From contig CAVXNJ010000009.1 of assembly GCA_963763135.1 (NCBI GenBank), positions 186,001 to 250,000 on the forward strand: DNA of 64,000 bases, written 5' to 3'. The translations under genes were made by a program, and so were the position numbers. This document shows, in pieces, positions 1 through 8,852 of the stretch. Below the pieces are notes generated by a model. It saw only the letters and a list, made by a program, of their open reading frames with translations, had not been told where the DNA came from and ran no database searches. The stretch's first letter is position 1. Each line of letters starts with the position of its first letter. This stretch comes from JANMZO01 sp963763135. Its GTDB lineage: Bacteria; Actinomycetota; Acidimicrobiia; Acidimicrobiales; JANYDT01.

Positions 1-1
1 G

Positions 2-715
2 GCGGTCGCGAACGGCGACAGCGTGTCTGACTTCGCCGGAGCGAAACGCCTGGTCGACACCGCGGTTGAAGCGTTCGGCGATCTGCACGTGGTGGTCAAC
101 AACGCCGGGATTCTTCGCGACCGCAATCTCGTGAACATGACCGAAGAGGAATTCGACGCTGTTGTCGCAGTGCACATGAAGGGCACGTTTGCCGTGAGCC
201 GACACGCGGCATCGTACTGGCGCGACCGACACAAGGCGGGCGACGTGATCGACCGCGCGATTGTCAACACGTCGTCCGGGGCTGGTCTGCACGGTAACCC
301 CGGACAGACGAACTATGCGGCGGCGAAAGCGGGAATCGCGGCGATGACGATTGTGGCGGCACTGGAACTCAAGCGCATAGGTGTGCGGGCGAACTGCATC
401 GCACCGCTTGCCCGCACACGTCTCACACTGCAGACACCCGGCATGGAAGATGTCATGAAGAAGGCGGTGTTCGACGCCGACAACATCTCACCGTTGGTTG
501 CATGCCTTGCAGCGGCTGACTGCGACTTCACGGGTCAGGTGTTCTCGGTATACGGCGGCTCGGTTGGGATCTACCAGGGATGGTCGATCGCAGAAGAAGT
601 GAAGAGCGACGAGCACTGGAGCGTCGACTCGCTCACCTCCGCGATGAAAGCCCTCCCTCGAAGCGTCAAGGTCAACAGTCAGATGCACGCCCTCGCTGAA
701 GCCATGAAGGACTGA
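2..715 (+). CDS. SDR family oxidoreductase, 5'-truncated by window edge
   Basis: The frame is open from the first codon of the window, so the N-terminus with the nucleotide-binding glycine loop lies outside; about 237 residues remain. Visible SDR signatures are the NNAG motif, the catalytic Ser in NTSSGAGL and the YAAAK (Tyr-x3-Lys) active site. The family oxidises or reduces hydroxyacyl/ketoacyl substrates with NAD(P). The closest feel is the 3-hydroxyacyl-CoA dehydrogenase part of peroxisomal MFE-2-like enzymes. It is followed after 5 nt by two MaoC-type hydratase genes and an acyl-CoA dehydrogenase, so a beta-oxidation role is the best inference. The exact substrate cannot be read from sequence. 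Confidence 0.9.
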   Translation, partial: AVANGDSVSDFAGAKRLVDTAVEAFGDLHVVVNNAGILRDRNLVNMTEEEFDAVVAVHMKGTFAVSRHAASYWRDRHKAGDVIDRAIVNTSSGAGLHGNPGQTNYAAAKAGIAAMTIVAALELKRIGVRANCIAPLARTRLTLQTPGMEDVMKKAVFDADNISPLVACLAAADCDFTGQVFSVYGGSVGIYQGWSIAEEVKSDEHWSVDSLTSAMKALPRSVKVNSQMHALAEAMKD

Positions 716-720
716 TCCGC

Positions 721-1131
721 ATGTACGAGTTTCCGATTGAACGCGGCAAGATCCGGGAGTTTGCGCGCGCCACCAAGTCTCGAAACCCCGACTACGAGGG
801 CGATGATGCGGTCGTTCCGGCAACATTTCTTACCTCGGCCCGCCTCGTCTGGGAGCCGGCTGACCAGAGTCCGATTGCCGATCTGGGATTCGCGGTTGCC
901 CGGACCCTGCACGGTGAAGAGGAGTACATCTTTCACGGTCCTCCACCCGGAGCGGGGCAGACCCTCCAGGTCACAACCCGTCTGCTTGACCAGTATGAAA
1001 AAGAAGGCAAACGAGGTGGAACAATGCGTTTCGCGGTGATCGTGAACGAGTTCAGAGATGCCGGTGGCACTTTGGTCGCGGAGCAGCGCACCACGGTTGT
1101 CGAGACCGCCAAAGCCCCGAAAGAGGGATGA
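721..1131 (+). CDS. MaoC-like dehydratase, N-terminal-type half (FAS1-like dehydratase)
   Basis: 136 residues matching the N-terminal hot-dog domain of MaoC-type (R)-specific hydratases (opening MYEFPIERGKIREFA, conserved NPxY early, FHGPPPGAGQTL in the middle). Such halves lack the catalytic Asp/His and normally pair with a catalytic half, which is the next gene. The two overlap at ATGATGA, so translational coupling and a heteromeric HadAB/ChsH-like hydratase are likely. Expected role is hydration of a trans-2-enoyl-CoA in beta-oxidation. Hetero-complex formation is inference from gene order. Confidence 0.85.
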   Translation: MYEFPIERGKIREFARATKSRNPDYEGDDAVVPATFLTSARLVWEPADQSPIADLGFAVARTLHGEEEYIFHGPPPGAGQTLQVTTRLLDQYEKEGKRGGTMRFAVIVNEFRDAGGTLVAEQRTTVVETAKAPKEG

Positions 1132-1553
1132 TGAGCGCGCTTACAGTACCCGTCGTCGGTTCGAGCCCGACCCCCGTTTCGTTTGGTCCGATCACCCGTA
1201 CCGACATCGTGCGTTATGCCGGAGCATCCGGCGACTTCAACCCGATTCACCACGACGAGGGATTTGCCAAAGCTTCGGGATTTCCGACGGTGTTCTCGAT
1301 TGGCATGTACCAGGCGGCATTGCTGGCGACGTTCGCCACTGATTGGCTCGGCGCCCGCAACGTACGCCGTTACAACGTGCGTTTTCGTGAGCAGGTCTGG
1401 CCCGACGACGTCCTCACCTGTACAGGCACCGTCACCAGCGTGACACCAAGCGACGATGGTGAATTGGTTGAGGTAGACCTGGCGTGCACCAGGCAGACGG
1501 GTGGAGTGGCGATTGCCGGTTCCGCCACATTCCTTCTCCCGGCTGAGCGTTGA
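1128..1553 (+). CDS. MaoC-like hydratase, catalytic half
   Basis: 141-residue hot-dog protein carrying the hydratase-2 motif (GDFNPIHHD, with catalytic Asp and His) followed by a PTVFSIGMYQAALLATF helix. The start ATG overlaps the stop of the preceding half-gene; a second ATG three bases on is equally possible. Together with the upstream non-catalytic half it should form a two-subunit enoyl-CoA hydratase. The next gene starts 4 nt after its stop, so all four genes appear to be one transcript. Confidence 0.88.
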   Translation: MMSALTVPVVGSSPTPVSFGPITRTDIVRYAGASGDFNPIHHDEGFAKASGFPTVFSIGMYQAALLATFATDWLGARNVRRYNVRFREQVWPDDVLTCTGTVTSVTPSDDGELVEVDLACTRQTGGVAIAGSATFLLPAER

Positions 1554-1557
1554 TCGA

Positions 1558-2769
1558 ATGAGCGAGACTCCCGCCGAGTTCGCGGTGCGTGCCGAATCCT
1601 GGCTCGCGGAGCGGCTGCCACGACGCCCCGCCGGTGGCGCACCCGCCACGTGGGGCGAGGGTTCCGACTCGGTGGCGCTGTTTCACAATTTGTCGGCTGC
1701 CGATGAACGCTCGGTCGTAGATCGTCAGCGCGCATACTTCAACGCCAAGTCGGCGGTTGGCTTCCATGCGATCACGTGGGCGCCGGAGTTCGGAGGGCTC
1801 GGCCTCTCCCGAGACTACGAAGCGGCGTTCGGTGCCGTTGAGTCGAAGTTCGTGACACCGTCGTCGCACGAAGCTGTTTCGATCACGCGCGACTTGATAG
1901 GCCCGACCATTCGGGCACACGGTACCGATGAGCAGCGAGCCCGCTTCATCGCACCGCTGCTTCGCACCGACGAGATGTGGTGTCAGCTGATGTCGGAGCC
2001 GGGTGCCGGGTCCGACGTTGCGGGGATGACCACGAGAGCGGAGCGCCACGGCGATGAATGGGTGGTGAACGGTCAGAAGGTGTGGACCTCGGGGGCTCAG
2101 TTCGCCGACTTCGGCTACCTGTTGGCCCGCACCGATCCCGACGTGCCGAAACATCAGGGCATCACGGCGTTCATCGTCGATATGAGAACCCCGGGGGTCA
2201 CCGTGCGGCCGTTGCGTCAGATGAGTGGAGGCTCGTCGTTCAACGAAGTCTTCTTCGACGACGTGGTGATTCCCGATTCCATGCGCATGGACGAACCTGG
2301 TCGAGGTTGGGCCGTCGCGATCACGACCCTTGGATTCGAGCGAGGTTCGAGCGGAGGCGGGGGTGGCGGGATCGTAGGTGGTCATATGATCCGGTTGATG
2401 CAGCTTGCCCAGCACACAGGTGCCACCGCTGATCCGGTGATTCGACAGGCTCTGGCCAAAGCTTGGACCAATCAGCGGCTGTTGAATCTCAACGCGCAGC
2501 GGCTGAAGGCCAAGTTGCGGTCGGGCCAGACACCGGGACCTGAAGGTTCGATCGGGAAGCTGGCGTGGACGATGGGGCTAACGGAAATGGCTGATCTCGC
2601 AGCTCGAATCCTCGGTCCTTCCCTGTCCGCCGACACCGGCGAATGGGGCACCTATGCATGGGGTGACTTCGTAACCGGAGCCCGCGGATACCGCGTGGCC
2701 GGCGGCACAGACGAGATTCAGCGGAACATCATCGGCGAACGCGCGCTCGGGCTGCCCCGCGAACCCTGA
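1558..2769 (+). CDS. acyl-CoA dehydrogenase
   Basis: 403 residues. The start at 1558 is chosen because the longer frame (from 1501) runs into the preceding gene, and the protein begins naturally at MSETPAEFAVR. It contains the ACAD flavin-site signature (WCQLMSEPGAGSDVAG), the mid-domain WVVNGQKVWTSGA segment and the C-terminal GGTDEIQRNIIGERALGLP block. It should catalyse the FAD-dependent alpha,beta-dehydrogenation of an acyl-CoA, the first step of the pathway served by the upstream hydratase and SDR. A Gly-rich run (GSSGGGGGG) sits around residue 260. Only 3 nt separate its stop from that of the convergent gene. Confidence 0.92.
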   Translation: MSETPAEFAVRAESWLAERLPRRPAGGAPATWGEGSDSVALFHNLSAADERSVVDRQRAYFNAKSAVGFHAITWAPEFGGLGLSRDYEAAFGAVESKFVTPSSHEAVSITRDLIGPTIRAHGTDEQRARFIAPLLRTDEMWCQLMSEPGAGSDVAGMTTRAERHGDEWVVNGQKVWTSGAQFADFGYLLARTDPDVPKHQGITAFIVDMRTPGVTVRPLRQMSGGSSFNEVFFDDVVIPDSMRMDEPGRGWAVAITTLGFERGSSGGGGGGIVGGHMIRLMQLAQHTGATADPVIRQALAKAWTNQRLLNLNAQRLKAKLRSGQTPGPEGSIGKLAWTMGLTEMADLAARILGPSLSADTGEWGTYAWGDFVTGARGYRVAGGTDEIQRNIIGERALGLPREP

Positions 2770-2772
2770 AGC

Positions 2773-4017
2773 TCAGCGGGGCACCGACCGGAACGGAAGG
2801 TCCTTGTCGACTCGGGGTTCGCCCGGTAAACCCAGAACTCGCTCGGCAATGATATTGCGTTGGATCTCGTCGGTCCCGCCCGCAATCGACATACCCGGCA
2901 CCGATAATGCGATCCGAGCAAACAGCCCGCCGTGCGGAGCCTCATCATCGAGCAGAACTCCGGAGGGTCCGAGGACTTGCAGTGCAAGGTCCCGATAGGC
3001 CCGCATGAGCCTCACACTCGAAAGCTTTCCGAGCGACACTTCCGGACCCGGTAGACGACCGGCGCGCGCGGCGGCGGCCGACCGCAACGACGAGAACCGT
3101 GCAATCTCGAACCATGAATAGAGCTCCGCAGCTCGCTGACGCACGACTGCATCCTTCGATGCTCCGAACTCATCAATAAGCGCGCGTAGCAGAGTCCACG
3201 CCTGGCTGCCGCTGGGCATGAACCCGCGAGTGCCGTCGTTGATCTCTCCCGTTGCATACTTGCCCGCCGGAACACTGTGGTCGAGCCGCTGTTGGATGCC
3301 GGCCTCGGCCTCAGGATCGAGCGAAGCTCGTTCATAGGAAAGTGTTCGTATGGCAACCGCCCATCCGTTGTTGACGTCAGTTATGAGGTTCTCCGCCGGC
3401 ACGACCGCATCGGTGAGGAACACCTCGTTGAACTCGGCGTCGCCGGTCATCTGCACGAGGGGGCGAACCTCGACCCCCGCCTGACGCATCTCGATCACGA
3501 AGAAGCTGAGACCGCGATGCTTCGGCACATCTCGATCGGTCCGGGCCACCAGGATGGCCCGGTCCGCGTAGTGCCCACCCGATGTCCACACCTTCTGTCC
3601 GTTCACGACCCATTGATCCCCGTCGCGTACAGCGAGCGTTGCGGCGCCGGCGAGGTCCGAACCGGCACCCGGCTCGGAGAACAGTTGGCACCACACGTCG
3701 GTGCCATTCACGATGCCCGGCAACCAGCGGGCCTTCTGCTCCTCGGTGCCGAGCTCAAGCAGCATCGGAGCGACCATCATCGTCGCGATGCCGTGCGGCG
3801 GGCCGTAGGCCCCTGCGGCGCGAAGTTCATGCTCGACGACCGAGCGATCGTCTGCACTCAGGCCCCGCCCGCCCCATTCGACCGGAAAGTGTGGAAAACC
3901 CCATCCTGACTCGGCGAGTAATGCCCACCACTCGCCAAGCGGACGGTTCGGGTCCCAGTTCGCCTTGATCCAGCTCCGGACCTGGGTCTCGGTATCGTTC
4001 ATTGCAATTGCGGTCAC
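2773..4017 (-). CDS. acyl-CoA dehydrogenase
   Basis: 414 residues from a GTG at 4017 that has GAGGAA six bases upstream; an ATG five codons later (4002) is the alternative. It carries the same ACAD landmarks as its convergent neighbour (WCQLFSEPGAGSDLAG, WVVNGQKVWTSGGHYAD, GGTDEIQRNIIAERVLGLPGEP) and so is probably a paralogue acting on a related acyl-CoA. Actinobacterial ACADs of this class often act as alpha2beta2 heteromers; whether these two convergent products associate cannot be told from sequence. Confidence 0.92.
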   Translation of the reverse strand: MTAIAMNDTETQVRSWIKANWDPNRPLGEWWALLAESGWGFPHFPVEWGGRGLSADDRSVVEHELRAAGAYGPPHGIATMMVAPMLLELGTEEQKARWLPGIVNGTDVWCQLFSEPGAGSDLAGAATLAVRDGDQWVVNGQKVWTSGGHYADRAILVARTDRDVPKHRGLSFFVIEMRQAGVEVRPLVQMTGDAEFNEVFLTDAVVPAENLITDVNNGWAVAIRTLSYERASLDPEAEAGIQQRLDHSVPAGKYATGEINDGTRGFMPSGSQAWTLLRALIDEFGASKDAVVRQRAAELYSWFEIARFSSLRSAAAARAGRLPGPEVSLGKLSSVRLMRAYRDLALQVLGPSGVLLDDEAPHGGLFARIALSVPGMSIAGGTDEIQRNIIAERVLGLPGEPRVDKDLPFRSVPR

Positions 4018-4284
4018 GGCAGTTCCTCTACTTCCAGCGGCGAGTCGGGTGGTGCACCCCGACGCGTCGAATCGATACGTCCATATAGGCCAGCTGTGGC
4101 GACCCGATCCGTCGTCGTCCGGCCCAGGGTGCAAGGTAGCCTGTCGCAAAATCCGAGCGCCAACCCACCCAGGCCGGATCAACTCTTTCGGACGATATGG
4201 AACTGATCTGTTCACGGTGCTGAATCTTGGCCGCGTCAATACGCTCGCCGGTGAGCGAGCCTCATCGAGGTTCCAGACTCGAGA

Positions 4285-5320
4285 TCAGATCAGCCCCTCC
4301 AACACGTCGAGCGCGCTGGCGATTCGGTCGCGTTGGGTCTGGTCGTAACGCGTTTCGAAGAAGTGGTGGAGGATGGATTCGCGGGCCGAACTCGAGTTTC
4401 GCTCCGCGGCGCGACCGGCTTCAGTGATGGTGAGAATCTCAGAATCCGACGACATTGCATCGGCGGAGACCTCGATCAGTCGGTCGATCACAATGGGCAC
4501 CACTAACGCGTCCCGAACCGCTGCGGGCGTTACCTGCTCCAGTCTTGCGAGCTTCGAATACGTCGCGGGACCGTCGTTCTTGAGATGATGAAGGAGGGCA
4601 TATTGCAGAGGAGTGGATCCTGCACGGTTGTTGACGTCGACTAGGCGGCGCCCCAGGTTCCTCTCAAGATTTCGAATTTGCCGGGCCAGGCCCGCCGGTG
4701 AACCGTGCTCTGGAGAGGAGGCCCGCTCCGTCTCGGCAAGTTTGGCGGGGATCGAACCGGGCGAGCCCGAAGCAGGCGCTTTGCCACGGACCCCCGAAAG
4801 TTCGAGCAAGGTGGCCTGATCGAGTCCGGCTGCCCTGAGCGCCAAAGCGGTGATATCGGCCAGTGTCCTTACGAATAGTCGATCGGACTCACCGAATTTC
4901 TGCTTGGTGTGGAACGTCAGACCCAATACCGCAAAGGGCTCCCCGTTGGACGAGAGGGGAATCGCAGCCCACGCTTCGGTTGGCGTTGCGGGTGACGTCG
5001 TAAGTTCTGGAAACTGTTCGGCCGCTTCGATACGTGACCGCACCCAAACTGCAGTCCTCTCCCGGACCGCGACCGCCATGGGTAGGTTTCGATGGAGCGA
5101 GATTGGTTCACTGTCGACCGTGGCGTTTACAGCGCAGACCGGGACGATCGCTCCGTCGAATACAACCGCCAGCAACCCGGTCTCCGCACGCAGTCCAACC
5201 ATCCCCTGGAGCACGACGATTTCGACGATCTCGGCGGGCTCGAGTTCGCTGTTGAGCGCCTTTGCGAGAAGCGAGAGTCGCGCCTGCCTGGTCTACCTGT
5301 TCAACATTCGTCTTTTCCAT
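4285..5320 (-). CDS. GAF-MarR transcriptional regulator, apparent 5' frameshift
   Basis: The intact part (GTG at 5214 to 4285, 309 residues) has a GAF-type sensor domain (about residues 1-110) and a C-terminal MarR-like winged helix (LQYALLHHLKNDGPATYSKLARLEQVTPAAVRDAL). Coding similarity continues upstream of 5214 in the same frame as far as a stop at 5293-5295. An ATG at 5318-5320 with an AGGAG seven bases before it opens a different frame reading MEKTNVEQVDQA. Removing one base at about 5279-5290 joins the two into a continuous protein. So the real start is probably 5320 and the gene carries a one-base insertion, either an assembly error or a mutation. If taken literally, translation could only begin inside the GAF domain. 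Confidence 0.7.
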
Positions 5321-5434
5321 GTGGGCTCCTGCAGAAGGGTGCGATGCGTACCGCTGGAGCGCTTGAACCACGTCGACGGCTTGGTTCTACTGGCGGGGGT
5401 GCGTCTGGTTGAGGTGGACAGTAAGTCTGTCGAG

Positions 5435-5450
5435 ATCGTTCGTCAACGAT
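5435..5450. promoter_or_regulatory. inverted repeat, candidate MarR operator
   Basis: Perfect 6-bp arms ATCGTT/AACGAT with a 4-bp spacer, about 115 bp upstream of the GAF-MarR start codon. Assignment to that regulator is inference from position. Confidence 0.35.
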
Positions 5451-5606
5451 TGTGAACGTATCGTGACGATCCCTGCCCTTTCGTGCGAATAGCGGCGCGA
5501 ACGGGCAGTGCCCCCGGACTTCAGCGTCGACGCAAACATCCGTCGACCGACGGGCCGGATGGGCCGGGGTATTTCGGGGCTCGATCGCACGACGAGTGCA
5601 TGCGTT

Positions 5607-5641
5607 TTGACATATATACACATTGATGTATATTAAAACCC
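5607..5641 (+). promoter_or_regulatory. ArsR promoter with overlapping operator; possibly leaderless
   Basis: TTGACA (5607-5612) and TATATT (5629-5634) are separated by 16 bp, a near-consensus housekeeping promoter. It is strikingly AT-rich against its surroundings. A perfect inverted repeat ATATACA-CATTGA-TGTATAT (5614-5633) fills the spacer and -10 region, as expected for an autoregulatory ArsR operator. The ATG at 5642 is only 7 bases after the -10 box and has no Shine-Dalgarno sequence, so the mRNA may start at the initiation codon. Confidence 0.65.
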
Positions 5642-6007
5642 ATGCCAGCTGCCTTGCACGTTCTCGAGGTGATCGCGGAACCCACGCGTCGGCGCATCCT
5701 CGATTTCGTGAGAGACGAAGACCGGTCGGTGGGTGAGCTTGTCGAGCTGACCGGCATGCACCAGCCGGGTGTCTCTCGGCATCTCCGGGTTCTGCGCGAC
5801 GCAGGACTTGTCGAAGCGAGGGTCGACGCTCAGCGGCGGATTTACCGGCTGCGACCCGAGCCGCTCGCCGAGCTGGATGCATGGCTTGAACCGTATCGAT
5901 CGCACTGGACCGGTCGACTCGACGCCCTCGAACAGCATCTTCGACGCAACGTCGACTCCCGTAGCCGAGCCCAAACAAAGCTCAACGAATCCCAAGGAAG
6001 GTCATGA
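5642..6007 (+). CDS. ArsR-family transcriptional regulator
   Basis: 121 residues with an ArsR winged helix: ALHVLEVIAEPTRRRILDFV, then SVGELVELTGMHQPGVSRHLRVLRDAGLVEARVDAQRRIYRL. No cysteine pair for metal sensing is present, so it is a non-metal ArsR, the kind usually paired with AHSA1/SRPBCC proteins. Its stop overlaps the start of exactly such a gene. Regulation is probably by autorepression at the inverted repeat within its own promoter. Confidence 0.9.
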   Translation: MPAALHVLEVIAEPTRRRILDFVRDEDRSVGELVELTGMHQPGVSRHLRVLRDAGLVEARVDAQRRIYRLRPEPLAELDAWLEPYRSHWTGRLDALEQHLRRNVDSRSRAQTKLNESQGRS

Positions 6008-6567
6008 ATCCGCCATCACCTCGCCCCGCATCGCTTCCCGACGGCACACTCGAACGAACACCAACAGGCGGAGTCATCCGGTTCGAGCGTCAACTTGCCT
6101 TTCCGGTGGAGGACGTATGGGCCGCCGTCACCGAGCCGTCGCAACTGGCCGAATGGTGGCTTCCCTTCGATGCTGACATCACCATCGATTTACGTCCCGG
6201 TGGATTGATGGTGATGTCTGCCACGGGCGATGAACCCATGACCATGACGCTCGAGATCTTGCGGGTCGAACCGCCGCGACTTCTGGAACACACCCACGTC
6301 GATCCGGGATCGCGTGTCCTGTGGGAGCTTGAGCCCAACGTCAACGGATGCACCCTTCGACTCAGCCACTTCGTTGTCGACCCTGGGGTCGCTGTCGACA
6401 ATTGCTACGTGGTTGGGCTCCACACCTCGCTCGACCGACTCCAGCCCTGCCTCGCCGGAACTCCCGTGCCATGGGACTGGGATGCGTTTGCGCAACACCA
6501 GATCCGATATGCCGGTGCGGGGCTCGCTCCGATGCCGTCGCCCTCCGATTCAGCCGACCATGACTGA
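6004..6567 (+). CDS. SRPBCC (AHSA1-like) domain protein
   Basis: 187 residues of the START/Bet v1-like fold: FERQLAFPVEDVWAAVTEPSQLAEWWLPFDADITIDLRPGG is the typical N-terminal strand-helix section, followed by LEILRVEPPRLLEHTH and WELEPNVNGCTLRLSH. The family binds small hydrophobic ligands or is of unknown function. ATGA overlap with the ArsR stop indicates an operon, a frequently seen ArsR-AHSA1 pairing. Confidence 0.88.
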   Translation: MNPPSPRPASLPDGTLERTPTGGVIRFERQLAFPVEDVWAAVTEPSQLAEWWLPFDADITIDLRPGGLMVMSATGDEPMTMTLEILRVEPPRLLEHTHVDPGSRVLWELEPNVNGCTLRLSHFVVDPGVAVDNCYVVGLHTSLDRLQPCLAGTPVPWDWDAFAQHQIRYAGAGLAPMPSPSDSADHD

Positions 6568-6583
6568 AGAAAGCCGTACGCCC

Positions 6584-7231
6584 ATGCCAAATCAGAAACT
6601 TGTCGTCCGATGTTTCATGTTGTCCGTTGATGGTCTGGCCGCCGGCCTGAATCAACGGATCGATGCACCTTTCGGTGACCACGTCGAAGGGTTTACCGAC
6701 TGGATGTTCGCGACCCGAAGCGGCAACCAAATGCTCGGTCTCGACGGCGGTGAAGAGAATCTCGACGACCAATACGTAGCTACGAGTTTCGACAACATCG
6801 GAGCGGTCATCCTCGGCCGGCATATGTTCGGCACGTCGCGCGGGCCGTGGACCGACGATGGATGGACGGGCTGGTGGGGACCCAATCCGCCGTATCACGC
6901 GCCAAGTTTCGTGCTCACCCATCACGAGCGGGATCCTCTCGAGATGGAGGGAGGCACGACGTTTCACTTTGCGACGGGAGGAATTCACGAGACGCTGGAC
7001 CTGGCGTTTGCCGCGGCACAGGGCAAAGACGTTCGGCTCATGGGTGGCGCGGCGACCGTCCGCCAGTACCTCAACGCCGGCCTCATCGACGAACTCCATT
7101 TCGTCGTTGTTCCGATGCTGATCGGCCAGGGCGAACGCGTCTTCGATGGAACTACGGTCCTTCGCGACTACGTGTGCAGCGAGCACACGGCGACACCCGC
7201 AGTAGTCCACCTTCGTTTTGAAAAACGCTGA
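6584..7231 (+). CDS. dihydrofolate reductase / RibD C-terminal-like reductase
   Basis: 215 residues starting MPNQKLVVRCFMLSVDGLAAG. An upstream ATG at 6560, overlapping the previous stop, is an alternative start. The RibD_C/DHFR-like fold is shown by VILGRHMFG, the central FATGGIHETLDLAFAAAQGKDVRLMGGAATVRQYLNAGLIDELHFVVVPMLIGQGERVF block and the YVCSE tail. It is probably an NADPH-dependent reductase of unknown substrate and the third gene of the ArsR-AHSA1 operon. Confidence 0.88.
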   Translation: MPNQKLVVRCFMLSVDGLAAGLNQRIDAPFGDHVEGFTDWMFATRSGNQMLGLDGGEENLDDQYVATSFDNIGAVILGRHMFGTSRGPWTDDGWTGWWGPNPPYHAPSFVLTHHERDPLEMEGGTTFHFATGGIHETLDLAFAAAQGKDVRLMGGAATVRQYLNAGLIDELHFVVVPMLIGQGERVFDGTTVLRDYVCSEHTATPAVVHLRFEKR

Positions 7232-7268
7232 TCGCCCTACCCGCGCGGAGAAGGGTTTCGCCGAAGGT

Positions 7269-8750
7269 TTAGCCGACGGCGCTGGCCATCACCGCAAGAA
7301 ACTCGTCTCGCTCGGGACCGAGCTTCGGTGCGGGCGGTCGCTCGTCTTTTGTTGCGTGAGCCTGCATCGATGCGGTGATCACCTTCGGGTCCGACATCAG
7401 GGCCTCAGGAGTGTCGAGCATGTTGAAGGCTCGGAAGAACGCCCGGTACACGTCGGCATCGATACGGCTCGCGGGAATGAGTCCGTTGAGGATGAAGTCG
7501 CGTGTCGCCAATGCAACCGGATCGGGCTCGCTGCCCTCGTGCATGGCGGCGTGCAGCTTCATCCGGTCAGCGTCTTGCCGAACGGCCATCACATAGTGCG
7601 GTTCGAGATCGGCACGTACTGCTGCGTCCATGGCCAGCGCGAGCGCTTTGCGGTCGCGGCCGTTTGCACGTAGTGCATCCGACAGCGCGGCAGCCGCAAT
7701 CCCGGCCAGCGAACAACCTTTTCCGTACCAGGGGTTGGTTCCGACGACAGCGTCGCCGATAACCACCGCGCCGGTCACCACGGGCTCGCCGTCGACGACG
7801 AAGCGTCGGATCCGGTTGCGCAGCCGGGCCATTGACTCCACCCCGGTGATGGGATCGGCCAGACCGTCGGAGGTCCATGGTCCAAGCGGGGTCAGCGTAC
7901 GGATGGCCGCCTCCCAAGCAGCTTCGTCGCGCATCGCCATAAGCTCCCGATCTCCCGTGGGGACCCCGAAGGTGATCGAAAACGTGCGGTTGTCGCCATA
8001 GAAGCCGGCGAACGCGACGTAGCCGAGATCGCCGCCGGCCCCGTCCTTCGTGAGCAACGGAAGCTCCTGCCCGTCGCGCAATTGGTAGAAACGCGAGAGA
8101 TAGATGATCCCGGCATCTGACTGCTCTTCGATCGGTTGCACCGCTCCGCCGAGCTCGGCGATCCATTCGAGCACCGGAGCGTTGCGGCCGCCACCCATAA
8201 CCACGAGGTCGGCGTCGATGGTCGTTCCGTCTTCGAGCCGGAGCCCGCGTACGTCGGTGCCGTCGGCGAGCAGGCCGGCGACTCCAACGCCACCGCGCCA
8301 TGTCACGTTCGGTTCAGAAGTCACGGCCTTGCGCAGAACCCACTCGATCGTGAGACGTCGGCAGCACAGCAGCACGAGATCTTCGTCGCCGGGACGCGGT
8401 TCCCGATCGACGATGTCGGGTGGGAGTATTCGCTCGACGCTCAACTCGGTCGCACCCTGTTCGGCGAGCGCATCGAGCACATCAGGTGCGCGCTCGCGCA
8501 GAATCCGACGCAGCCGGGCGAGAATCGCGTGTGACTGTCGGGCGTGCGGCGCACCCCGACGATCCCATTCGTCGAAGGCTTCGTTCGCAGTGTCGGGCAC
8601 GTCGGTGTCGTCGCGTTCGAAGACGGTCACACGGTGTCCGTCGCGAGCGAGCATGAGTGCGGCGAGTAGTCCGGCCATTCCACCGCCGACAACGGCGATG
8701 CTCTGCGGGTCGTTGGTACGGGAGCGCTCAGGGGAGGAGGTCATGTTCAT
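7269..8750 (-). CDS. FAD-dependent oxidoreductase / monooxygenase
   Basis: 493 residues with an N-terminal FAD-binding Rossmann motif (IAVVGGGMAGLLAALMLARDGHRVTVFERD). There is a GAPHARQSHAILARLRRILRERAPDVL helix typical of hydroxylase-like flavoproteins and a second flavin motif around GAVVIGDAVVGTNPWYGKGCSLAGIAAAAL (GD motif). The family resembles aromatic hydroxylases, geranylgeranyl reductases and related enzymes; the substrate is unknown. Start at 8750 is chosen; a second ATG lies two codons on. It converges with the RibD-like gene. Confidence 0.88.
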   Translation of the reverse strand: MNMTSSPERSRTNDPQSIAVVGGGMAGLLAALMLARDGHRVTVFERDDTDVPDTANEAFDEWDRRGAPHARQSHAILARLRRILRERAPDVLDALAEQGATELSVERILPPDIVDREPRPGDEDLVLLCCRRLTIEWVLRKAVTSEPNVTWRGGVGVAGLLADGTDVRGLRLEDGTTIDADLVVMGGGRNAPVLEWIAELGGAVQPIEEQSDAGIIYLSRFYQLRDGQELPLLTKDGAGGDLGYVAFAGFYGDNRTFSITFGVPTGDRELMAMRDEAAWEAAIRTLTPLGPWTSDGLADPITGVESMARLRNRIRRFVVDGEPVVTGAVVIGDAVVGTNPWYGKGCSLAGIAAAALSDALRANGRDRKALALAMDAAVRADLEPHYVMAVRQDADRMKLHAAMHEGSEPDPVALATRDFILNGLIPASRIDADVYRAFFRAFNMLDTPEALMSDPKVITASMQAHATKDERPPAPKLGPERDEFLAVMASAVG

Positions 8751-8852
8751 GGTTTCGGTTTTTGGGTTGTGGGAAAACGTATGCGGACAGATTATTCGCA
8801 GCGAAGAATGTTCGGTGGCGGTTGCGCGGTCGCGGAAGAGTGCGGCGACTCG

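Larger units (their letters stand above)
5321..5641. other. divergent promoter region between GAF-MarR and ArsR genes
   Basis: 321 bases without a convincing gene. It contains the inverted repeat ATCGTT-CGTC-AACGAT (5435-5450), suited to a dimeric MarR-type regulator and nearer the GAF-MarR gene. It also contains the ArsR promoter/operator described separately. Short frames here are arginine-rich out-of-frame readings. Confidence 0.5.

Noticed and set aside
933..1649. Long minus-strand frames opposite the first operon
   Set aside because: Arg/Pro/Ser-rich shadows of conserved plus-strand genes; same for most other antisense frames in the window.
6314..6583. Long N-terminal extension of the RibD-like reductase
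   Set aside because: It is the out-of-frame reading of the AHSA1 gene.
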